The notes below the pieces were generated by a model. That model did no database searches, had not been told where the DNA came from, and saw only the letters and a program-made list of their open reading frames with translations. This document shows positions 8,318-14,398 of a stretch of 64,000 nucleotides of DNA, piece after piece. The stretch is from NCBI RefSeq assembly GCF_014596975.1, contig NZ_JACVXD010000005.1, positions 124,001 to 188,000 on the forward strand, read 5' to 3'. A program made the translations under genes and the position numbers. Source of the DNA: Aestuariibaculum marinum. Its GTDB lineage: Bacteria; Bacteroidota; Bacteroidia; Flavobacteriales; Flavobacteriaceae. How positions within the stretch are numbered: the first letter of the stretch is position 1; each line of letters starts with the position of its first letter.

Positions 8318-8713
8318 TTAAGATTTAATAGTTAATAAAACAGGAATGTTGAGGTCGTGGCTTTGGTAACAAAGCGAAACCAGTTGTTGTAACAAAGGTT
8401 GAGATTGTAAACCTTTACCAAGTCCGGTTAACTGCGTTACCGGAGCAATGCAGCCACGTAAATCACGTTTAGCATCATTACCACTATGCAGTAAAATAAG
8501 ACTGCGATTAGGTACGTCAATCAATTGTAAATGGTGTTTAAACCGTTTAGAATACCGCGGTTTTACTTCGTAAATACCTTCAGGTATGCAGGACAGGTTT
8601 TTAGTGTTGTCCTGCCAGGGCAGCTCAATGGTAAACCCAAAGAAAGAAGCATTAATAAAGAGGACACCGTTGGTGCCCTCCTCAAAATAAGTTCTGTGTA
8701 TCACCAGATCCAT
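8318..8713 (-). CDS. DUF5675 family protein, putative peptidoglycan peptidase
   Basis: 131 residues, no signal peptide. It matches the DUF5675 pattern: an N-terminal beta strand pair (MDLVIHRTYFEEGTNGVLF), then ELPWQDNTKNLSCIPEGIYEV, SLILLHSGN, and DLRGCIAPV near the C-terminal third. The His-Ser-Gly-Asn followed by Arg-Gly-Cys-Ile resembles the catalytic His and Cys arrangement of YkuD-like L,D-transpeptidases (HxG ... S/RGC), which is why a cell-wall peptidase role is considered for this family. The gene starts 1 bp after the upstream 251-residue gene and is followed at 4 bp by small membrane-protein genes. With no signal peptide, export would need a holin-like route, which fits the neighbours. 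The family assignment is from memory of its motifs. Confidence 0.75.
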   Translation of the reverse strand: MDLVIHRTYFEEGTNGVLFINASFFGFTIELPWQDNTKNLSCIPEGIYEVKPRYSKRFKHHLQLIDVPNRSLILLHSGNDAKRDLRGCIAPVTQLTGLGKGLQSQPLLQQLVSLCYQSHDLNIPVLLTIKS

Positions 8714-8714
8714 A

Positions 8715-9470
8715 CTACACCGTATCTACAGTTGCAACCATTAAGGCATTGTAAGCCCCATTTTTAAGAGGGTACATTTGTCCGTTTACCTCTTGATAAA
8801 ACTCAACACCCACAACTTGAATCACAGGTAGTACACTGTTAGGAGTAACCGTTACTGTTAAATCGATAGCAGCGGTGTCGGCAGCATCATAAGGCAAAAT
8901 AGCGGTTTCGTCACTCTCAAATACTGAACCTTCATTAGGGAAATCCAGTTCAGCTGCACCGGTTACAATTTTAAAATGTGTTGCACCGGCGGGCGCTGCA
9001 ATTCTAATAGTCGGAGCAAAAGGAGCAAGAGATAAAGAAGCATCACCCGTAACACGATCAAAAGCCACATCAAACGGAGCAAATAGGGTAGCACCTAACT
9101 TTCCGTTGGTGTTAAATTCAAAGTTGCTCAATAAGCCCATATCACCATCTTGGATGGTTCTTGCACCACGCTCATTAACCGGGTCGGTTTTAGTAATGGC
9201 AACTAAAGTTTTGGTTAATCGGCTAACCACTTTTTTATCTTTGGCGTTTTGAAGTAACACACGAATCGCGTTTCTAATCACTTTACCACCTTTACCAGCA
9301 CGTCCAAATTCAGAACCGTTTTCACGAGTTCTCTGGAACGCTGGATCATTGGCAATTCTATTCGCATCCGGACCACCTTTAATTCGTGCTAAGTGTCCGT
9401 CACTCGATTTGTAAAAGGAAATATCACCAATAGTTCCTTTCAGTTTAATAATACCAGTCTGTCTAGCCAT
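8715..9470 (-). CDS. 251-residue phage-structural-like protein, first gene of cassette
   Basis: Unknown function. The N-terminal 110 residues are basic and Gly-rich (RQTGIIKLKGTIGDISFYK, SDGHLARIKGG, DPAFQRTRENGSEFGRAGKG) and then helical (VIRNAIRVLLQNAKDKKVV). This part resembles a group of Bacteroidota hypothetical proteins that I recall beside DUF5675 genes. The C-terminal 140 residues are beta-rich with Ala/Thr/Asp-rich loops (TIRIAAPAGATHFKIVTGAAE, LTVTVTPNSVLPVIQVVGVEF), suggestive of an Ig-like or tail/decoration-type fold. There is no signal peptide. Spot-checked GC in this gene is about 40%, against about 30% in the preceding plus-strand genes. It is separated by 45 bp from the divergent HTH-like gene, so the two probably share a control region. 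Confidence 0.5.
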   Translation of the reverse strand: MARQTGIIKLKGTIGDISFYKSSDGHLARIKGGPDANRIANDPAFQRTRENGSEFGRAGKGGKVIRNAIRVLLQNAKDKKVVSRLTKTLVAITKTDPVNERGARTIQDGDMGLLSNFEFNTNGKLGATLFAPFDVAFDRVTGDASLSLAPFAPTIRIAAPAGATHFKIVTGAAELDFPNEGSVFESDETAILPYDAADTAAIDLTVTVTPNSVLPVIQVVGVEFYQEVNGQMYPLKNGAYNALMVATVDTV

Positions 9471-9515
9471 AATTATTCGTTTTTTTGATTTTCAACAAAT
9501 CAAGCGATATTTGTC

Positions 9516-9824
9516 ATGGCTAAAAAATGTCATAAGTCACTTATTCCGAATTTGATAACTTATGCCTTTTTAGTACTTTTAAGTAAAGATGAGGTATTCA
9601 TAAAGTATGGATATAGTATCACAAACCCCAGAATGAAAGTAGAACGAGCTTGCATATACCCAAAAGACATTCAGCGCATCACAGGTCGCAGTGAACGTTA
9701 TGGTCGTAAACTTCTTAATGACATAAAAGCCTACTTAGGCAAAAGCTCGCATCAGTTTATCACGGTCCAGGAATTCTCAGAATACACAGGTATCGAAGAA
9801 AGCATTGTATTAGAATATTTATAG
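9516..9824 (+). CDS. small helix-turn-helix-like protein
   Basis: 102 residues from the ATG at 9516; an internal ATG at 9630 (MKVERACIYPKDIQ) may be the true start, because only the part from there on looks conserved. That part, IYPKDIQRITGRSERYGRKLL followed by LGKSSHQFITVQEFSEYTGI, matches small Bacteroidota proteins in which an Arg/Lys-rich helix pair precedes an (F)xTVxEFxxYxGI segment, probably a winged-helix or excisionase-like DNA-binding fold. The segment from 9516 to 9629 would then be leader sequence. It diverges from the 251-residue gene and could control that cassette. The DNA-binding role is inference. Confidence 0.5.
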   Translation: MAKKCHKSLIPNLITYAFLVLLSKDEVFIKYGYSITNPRMKVERACIYPKDIQRITGRSERYGRKLLNDIKAYLGKSSHQFITVQEFSEYTGIEESIVLEYL

Positions 9825-9844
9825 TCTATTTAATGCGTTTTGTA

Positions 9845-9875
9845 TTGAATTATAGTGGTTTGTGTAGTATATTTG
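9845..9875 (+). promoter_or_regulatory. Bacteroidota-type promoter for the 9.9-kb transcript
   Basis: TTGA at 9845-9848 and TATATTTG at 9868-9875 (consensus TAnnTTTG, exact match) with a 19-bp spacer. The expected transcription start is near 9882, and no coding frame follows before the terminator at 10018. Confidence 0.5.
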
Positions 9876-9881
9876 TATTGT

Positions 9882-10047
9882 CTTGTACGAGGTATAAGTC
9901 AACAAAAGACATTAAAATTTATGTTAGGTATTCGGTCAGTTCTATAACCTTAACTCTTGAATCCCTTACCATATAGGAGAATTACAGGCAGAGTTTCAAT
10001 CCTGTCGCGATCACTGAAAGCTTCACTAGAAATAGTGGAGCTTTTTT
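9882..10047 (+). ncRNA. candidate small noncoding RNA, about 165 nt
   Basis: The segment lies between a good promoter (TATATTTG at 9868) and a strong terminator (10018-10047) and has no plausible reading frame. Near the 3' end is a T-arm-like stretch: ACAGG (9984-9988) pairs with CCTGT (10001-10005) around a loop ending in TTTCAAT, similar to the TTCRANY loop of tRNAs but 5 nt too long. The matching acceptor strand (would read TGATCGC) is not present upstream, so it is not an intact tRNA. It may be a structured small RNA or a decayed tRNA remnant. Transcript ends are inferred. Confidence 0.35.
10018..10047 (+). terminator. Rho-independent terminator with GAAA tetraloop
   Basis: Stem AAGCTTCACTA (10018-10028) with TAGTGGAGCTT (10033-10043), one G-T wobble, GAAA loop, T-tract 10042-10047. 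It ends the candidate small RNA. Confidence 0.85.
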
Positions 10048-10149
10048 GTTTTTAGGATATAAATCAAATAGAATAAAAATGTCGTATTTATTAGTGATGT
10101 ATTATCTTTTATTCTATTTTCGCTGACATTAATCAAAAACCTTGAAAAC

Positions 10150-10326
10150 ATGAAAGAACTTTTAGAACAAATCAATGAGCAATTTGAAGCTTTTGCTAAA
10201 GATTCTAATGCACAATTAGAAAGTGGAAATAAAGCTGCAGGAACAAGAGCTCGTAAGGCGACTTTAGAGATGACTAAATTAATGAAAGAATTTAGAAAAG
10301 TATCTTTAGAAGCTTCTAAGAAATAA
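10150..10326 (+). CDS. histone H1-like protein, Hc1 type
   Basis: A 58-residue gene: MKELLEQINEQFEAF, then NKAAGTRARKATLEMTKLMKEF and a C-terminal SLEASKK. This is the short Hc1-like histone H1 homologue common in Bacteroidota: one acidic helix, a GTRARK(A/S) turn and a Lys-rich helix, with family-typical length. Such proteins are thought to bind DNA and compact the nucleoid. The gene is monocistronic, with its own terminator 27 bp after the stop. The intact length and conserved centre support a real gene despite its small size. Confidence 0.85.
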   Translation: MKELLEQINEQFEAFAKDSNAQLESGNKAAGTRARKATLEMTKLMKEFRKVSLEASKK

Positions 10327-10352
10327 TTTTTTTTCAGAGTACTGATAGAGTG

Positions 10353-10385
10353 AATCCCTTTAATTTTTTTAAAGGGATTTTTTTA
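10353..10385 (+). terminator. Rho-independent terminator of the histone-like gene
   Basis: AATCCCTTT (10353-10361) pairs perfectly with AAAGGGATT (10371-10379) around a T-rich loop, followed by a run of seven T. Confidence 0.85.
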
Positions 10386-10563
10386 TACCTACTTTCAACT
10401 ATTAATTGTTGTTTTTGATTAAAACATAAATTTGGGAGATTTCTTTTTCTACGGTGTAGTTGCACTAAATATCTTCAAGGTGTAACTTTTTAATTATCTC
10501 AGGTTTCCTTATAATGATATTCTTTTGGGAAAATTATCATAAAATTGGTGCAAATGTATTAAG

Positions 10564-10583
10564 TACAGGATACTACAGGATAG
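10564..10583 (+). promoter_or_regulatory. tandem 10-bp repeat, candidate operator 1
   Basis: TACAGGATAC directly followed by TACAGGATAG (9 of 10 identical), one helical turn apart. The repeat ends 19 bp before a TACATTTA -7 element (10603-10610), so it sits on the -33 region. A second copy of the same double motif is at 11924. This layout is typical of a directly repeated activator site; the regulator is not in the window. Confidence 0.5.
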
Positions 10584-10602
10584 TATTTATAACTGTATAG
10601 AA

Positions 10603-10610
10603 TACATTTA
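10603..10610 (+). promoter_or_regulatory. -7 promoter element of the DUF4998-like gene
   Basis: TACATTTA within AATACATTTA; the same ten bases occur at the promoter of the large operon (11987-11996). No good -33 TTTG at the right distance, consistent with dependence on an activator bound at 10564-10583. The leader would be about 37 nt. Confidence 0.4.
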
Positions 10611-10653
10611 TGCTTAATAAATCAACTATAACCAAATAACTAAACTAATTAAA

Positions 10654-11826
10654 ATGAAATTTAAACTTAATTATGCAATAACACTACTCTTTTTATCCCT
10701 TACGTTGGGGATGTTGTCATGTGGCTCGGAAGAATATCCCGATATTAATAATTATGACGATTCTATAGGTGCATTAGAGTCTTTTGTTGTTAGACCTGGA
10801 TTAAATATGGTTTTAATCGAAGGTGTAATCGATAACCCTAATATATCTGAAGTTGTGATTTACTGGAATGATCAGTCAGAGTCTGTGACCGTACCAGTTG
10901 TTGATGGAGCTATTTCTGTGCAAATAGATAATCTACAAGAGAAACTTTATATTTTCGAAGCTAAATCAGTTAATACTAAAGGAGAAAGTTCTGGTTTAAT
11001 TTCGGCAGGGACCGAAGTTTATGGAGCTAGCTATGTTGAAGGTATAACAAACAGGACGTTATTGTCAAGTGACCTTAAGGATAGTTTTTTAAGTATAAAT
11101 TTTGAATCTACCGATTTAACAACGGGTATATTAGGTACAGAATTAGTTTACACAAATAACGAAGATGTAGAAAAGGAACTTACGATCAATACAAGTAGTG
11201 ATTTATTAAATATCTCTGATTTTAAAAGTGGTTCTACTTTAAAGCATCGTTCCTATTATTTATTTTCTCCTTTAAGCCTCGATACGTTATATACAGATTA
11301 CGCAACACATAAACCTTTTGTTTTACCTGAGCTAGGTAATGCAGCTGTTCCGTTTACAGCAGAACAAGTAAGCGGACGCTGGGGAACTTTAGCAGCTCCA
11401 TGGATTACTAACGATGCTGCTAAAAATCATGGAGGCCTTGGTGGCTGGGACGAGTGGAATGGTAATATTTTCAATTTAGAATCTGGTTGGGGGTCGCCTT
11501 ATATTGTTGAAGGGAAAATATATCAGGTAATTGCTGCAGAACCGGCTAATTACAGGTTAACAGTAGAGGTGCTTAGTACCAATCATGATACAAATCCTGA
11601 TGGCGCATATTTCGTTATAACCAAAGGAAATGCGGGCATACCTAATGTGGCTGATGTAGAATCAGCATCTGAGGTAATTGGCTATCAGAGAATTGGAACT
11701 CCAGGAACTTATAACGTAGATTTTGTGTTAGATGAGAGTTCTGAAATCTGTATCGGCGAAGTAGCTACCCAAAACGGAAATTTCTTTTGTAATATAACCT
11801 CATGGTCTTTAGGATTATCTGATTAG
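10654..11826 (+). CDS. glycan-locus lipoprotein, DUF4998/DUF5013-like
   Basis: 390 residues. The lipoprotein signal ends in GMLSCGSEEY (lipidated Cys23). Residues about 40-140 fit the DUF4998 type: PGLNMVLIEGVIDNPNISEVV, YWNDQSES, then a fibronectin-like strand pattern. Residues about 235-388 fit the DUF5013 type, a lectin-like beta-sandwich: GRWGTLAAPW, GGLGGWDEWNG, GKIYQVIAAEPANYRLTVEV. Such lipoproteins accompany SusC/SusD loci and are thought to bind glycan at the cell surface. It has its own promoter and candidate operator but shares that operator motif with the operon 340 bp downstream, so the two are probably co-regulated. The domain names are assigned from memory of their sequence patterns. 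Confidence 0.7.
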   Translation: MKFKLNYAITLLFLSLTLGMLSCGSEEYPDINNYDDSIGALESFVVRPGLNMVLIEGVIDNPNISEVVIYWNDQSESVTVPVVDGAISVQIDNLQEKLYIFEAKSVNTKGESSGLISAGTEVYGASYVEGITNRTLLSSDLKDSFLSINFESTDLTTGILGTELVYTNNEDVEKELTINTSSDLLNISDFKSGSTLKHRSYYLFSPLSLDTLYTDYATHKPFVLPELGNAAVPFTAEQVSGRWGTLAAPWITNDAAKNHGGLGGWDEWNGNIFNLESGWGSPYIVEGKIYQVIAAEPANYRLTVEVLSTNHDTNPDGAYFVITKGNAGIPNVADVESASEVIGYQRIGTPGTYNVDFVLDESSEICIGEVATQNGNFFCNITSWSLGLSD

Positions 11827-11923
11827 GTATCCTATTCCAAGACGTCTGTTAAATTATAGAGAAATTCTAAATACGATTTTTTATATCAAATTATAAATAA
11901 TTCACCTACAAAATCAGCGGTTA

Positions 11924-11943
11924 AGCAGGATAGTGCAGGATGG
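11924..11943 (+). promoter_or_regulatory. tandem 10-bp repeat, candidate operator 2
   Basis: AGCAGGATAG followed by TGCAGGATGG: two CAGGAT cores exactly 10 bp apart, as at 10564. It ends 23 bp upstream of the TTTG box at 11967, an upstream-activator position. Confidence 0.5.
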
Positions 11944-11966
11944 ATTAACAAAATTTTAACTTTTAA

Positions 11967-11996
11967 TTTGGATAATAAATGTAGCTAATACATTTA
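11967..11996 (+). promoter_or_regulatory. promoter of the fasciclin/SusCD operon
   Basis: TTTG (11967-11970), 18-bp spacer, TACATTTA (11989-11996), a good match to the Bacteroidota sigma-70 consensus TTTG / TAnnTTTG. Transcription should start at about 12003, giving a leader of some 160 nt. Confidence 0.5.
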
Positions 11997-11998
11997 AC

Positions 11999-12033
11999 GG
12001 TTTCAGGGTTATGCAATCGATAACCCTGAAACC
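11999..12033. promoter_or_regulatory. perfect 14-bp inverted repeat at the operon transcription start
   Basis: GGTTTCAGGGTTAT (11999-12012) and ATAACCCTGAAACC (12020-12033) around a 7-nt spacer. No T-tract follows on either strand, so it is not a standard terminator. Its place at or just after the predicted +1 suggests either a palindromic repressor site or a 5'-end stem that stabilises the long operon mRNA. Confidence 0.55.
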
Positions 12034-12162
12034 AAAACAACAACTAAACTAAATTATTAACCAAAAACTAATTATCTATTTCCTAGAAGACATCCCTATT
12101 TTCTAAAATTCGGTATAACCGCCGCTTTTTATTTTTTAACAACCTAAATAAGTCAAACTATA

Positions 12163-14397
12163 ATGAAGAGAATAATACGCTATTATTTGCTATTTTCACC
12201 ACTTATCTTTTTTCTTACTAATTGTAGTAAGAAAGAAGTAGATGAGTATTACGCAAGACCTGATGATCTTGAACCTCCTATTTACCAGCAGTTAGAAGCC
12301 CAAGGTAATTTCCAAAATTTAACCAAACTTATTGAAATTGCAGGGTATAAGGATATTCTTGGAAAGGCAGGTTACTGGACTATGATGGCTCCTAATGATG
12401 CTGCTTTCGAAGATTATTTTCAAGAGCAGGGCATTTCTGATGCGTCGAGCATAGATTCTTTAACCGCATCCAAAATTGTAAAGTATGCTCTTATATATAA
12501 TGCCTTTCGTACTGAACGATTATCCGATTATCAATCTAATATTGGCTGGGAGGAAGATCTTGCCTTTAGACGAAGAACCGCCTATTATGATGGCTTTCAA
12601 GAAAAAGTTGTAGATGGTTCTCCTATGATTGTTGTTGGTTCTAACCGTAACAATGTTGAAGGAGGAGATCCTTATATTCCAGGCGATAATAACAATAAGT
12701 ACATTACTTATTTTGTAGAAGAATATATGAACGCAACAACTTTAGGTAGTTACGATTATAATTTCTTTTTTCCGAATGCCACATACACAGGATTTAATGT
12801 GTTAGGAGGAGAAGTTGTTAATGCAGATATAGTTGCAGAAAACGGGATTATTCATGAAGTCAATAAGGTGTCTTTGCCGCCTTTAAACATCGATCAAAAA
12901 TTAGAGGAAAGTCCTAACTACAGTTTGTTTTATGACTTGTTAGAAGATAATTTAATAAACTATGTTTTTGACGAAGAAGCCACAACAACATATCAAAATT
13001 ACACCAGAAGTTCAGATCAGGTGTATGTAAAGGTATATGATCCGGCTTTATCTTTTTCTCCTAATAATGAGAACTTCTTAAAAGCAACTGATAATGACGG
13101 GCAAAGTGATGCTTATACTTTAATTGTTCCGGAAAATGCGGCTTTACAGGTTTTTGTTGATGAAGTTTTACTGAAAAATTATGAAGCTTTAGATAAATTA
13201 CCTAAATACATTTTTGAAGATTTCTTTAATGCTCACATGGTACAAGGAGCTGTTTGGCCTTCAAAAATATCAGGTTACAGTAACGCTCTCGATGAGGATA
13301 TTCGAATCGACATGGATAACGATGTTATAGAAGCCAAGTTACTTAGTAATGGGTTCTTTTATGGCTCAAGTAAGATTCAGGAATCCAATTTATTCTACAG
13401 TGTCTATACCTCAGCTTATTTAGATCCAGGGTTTACATTAGCGACACGTTTATTTAATGATGGGTCTGGCTACCGTGAGATTGCTAGTAACATTTATAGC
13501 AACTATACGCTGTTCTTACCTTCAGATGAAGTGTTAATGAATTTAGGATATGATTACGATATTAATCGCTCTGAGTGGGTTTATGTATCTCCCGAAACAG
13601 GAAATGAGGTAAGAGGAAGTTTAGCTCGTGCCAGAATTGCAAGGGTCTTATATAATGGTATAGTGCCTACACCAAATATGGAACTTAATGATTTATCTGG
13701 TTCAGGAATTATTAGATCAGGAGATTTTGATCTGCCTGGAGAATACATTAAGTGGGAAAACGGGCAAGTATTCGCAGCAGGTAATGAGGTGTTAGATAAT
13801 AAAGTGAATATTTTAGGGTACGAAGATCAGAGAAATGGCCGTACCTATTATATAGACAATGTTTTAGAATATAGTGAAGAGTTTCAAGGTGTCGATTTAG
13901 CGGCAATTGCTACCGAAACCGATTCTCAGTATGCCTTTTTCTTTGAATTTCTAAAAAGCAGCGGACTTTACGATGAAGCTTCTGGTGCAATTGATGGCAT
14001 AGAATTAGGAACACCTTTCACTTTTGTAATTCCTAGTAATAGTGCAATTAGACAAGCTGTTATAGACGGTGTTTTACCAGGAGATGCCGTAACTGGCGAT
14101 CCAAACTTTGTACCTGCTAATGATACAGAAAGAGAAGGTATAGCTAACTTCGTGAAATATCACTTCTTAGCGACGCGCACAGCGTCAGATGATGGTTTAA
14201 TCAATGGATTAACCGAAACACTACTTAAAACAGAGTTTGGAGAAAAAACATATGTAAATATCGTTTCAGCGCCTGGCGATTTAAGCTTTGTTGATGAAGG
14301 TAACCGAATCGCTAACTACATTCCGTTAGAAAGTAACCACTTGGCCGATCGTACACTTATTCACTTAGTAGATAATTATCTTTTATACACGGAATAA
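12163..14397 (+). CDS. lipoprotein with four fasciclin (FAS1) domains
   Basis: 744 residues. Lipoprotein signal ends in FLTNCSKKE (Cys21). Four FAS1 repeats can be followed by their first-strand motif and closing strand: WTMMAPNDAAF with NGIIHEVNKV (about 45-240); YTLIVPENAAL (about 250-400); YTLFLPSDEVL with YYIDNVLEY (about 405-570); and FTFVIPSNSAI with IHLVDNYLL (about 590-742). FAS1 domains mediate protein or glycan adhesion. In Bacteroidota some sit in polysaccharide-uptake loci as surface lipoproteins. It is the first gene of the operon, ending 1 bp before the SusC start. It probably forms part of the outer-membrane complex with that SusC/SusD pair. The second repeat is the most diverged. 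Confidence 0.85.
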   Translation: MKRIIRYYLLFSPLIFFLTNCSKKEVDEYYARPDDLEPPIYQQLEAQGNFQNLTKLIEIAGYKDILGKAGYWTMMAPNDAAFEDYFQEQGISDASSIDSLTASKIVKYALIYNAFRTERLSDYQSNIGWEEDLAFRRRTAYYDGFQEKVVDGSPMIVVGSNRNNVEGGDPYIPGDNNNKYITYFVEEYMNATTLGSYDYNFFFPNATYTGFNVLGGEVVNADIVAENGIIHEVNKVSLPPLNIDQKLEESPNYSLFYDLLEDNLINYVFDEEATTTYQNYTRSSDQVYVKVYDPALSFSPNNENFLKATDNDGQSDAYTLIVPENAALQVFVDEVLLKNYEALDKLPKYIFEDFFNAHMVQGAVWPSKISGYSNALDEDIRIDMDNDVIEAKLLSNGFFYGSSKIQESNLFYSVYTSAYLDPGFTLATRLFNDGSGYREIASNIYSNYTLFLPSDEVLMNLGYDYDINRSEWVYVSPETGNEVRGSLARARIARVLYNGIVPTPNMELNDLSGSGIIRSGDFDLPGEYIKWENGQVFAAGNEVLDNKVNILGYEDQRNGRTYYIDNVLEYSEEFQGVDLAAIATETDSQYAFFFEFLKSSGLYDEASGAIDGIELGTPFTFVIPSNSAIRQAVIDGVLPGDAVTGDPNFVPANDTEREGIANFVKYHFLATRTASDDGLINGLTETLLKTEFGEKTYVNIVSAPGDLSFVDEGNRIANYIPLESNHLADRTLIHLVDNYLLYTE

Positions 14398-14398
14398 A

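Larger units (their letters stand above)
11827..12162. other. regulatory intergenic region of the glycan operon, 336 bp
   Basis: No coding frame. It contains, in order, a tandem operator-like repeat (11924-11943), a TTTG / TACATTTA promoter (11967-11996), a perfect 14-bp hairpin (11999-12033) and an A-rich leader with AACTAAACTAA (12042-12052). No terminator is visible after the stop at 11826, so read-through from the upstream gene is possible. Confidence 0.6.

Noticed and set aside
8531-8767. 78-codon plus-strand frame in the DUF5675 cassette
   Set aside because: It crosses two well-packed minus-strand genes and shows no coding character.
9984-10014. 3' end of a tRNA gene
   Set aside because: A T-arm-like stem is present, but the loop is 5 nt too long and no matching acceptor 5' strand or anticodon arm was found upstream, so no tRNA is annotated.
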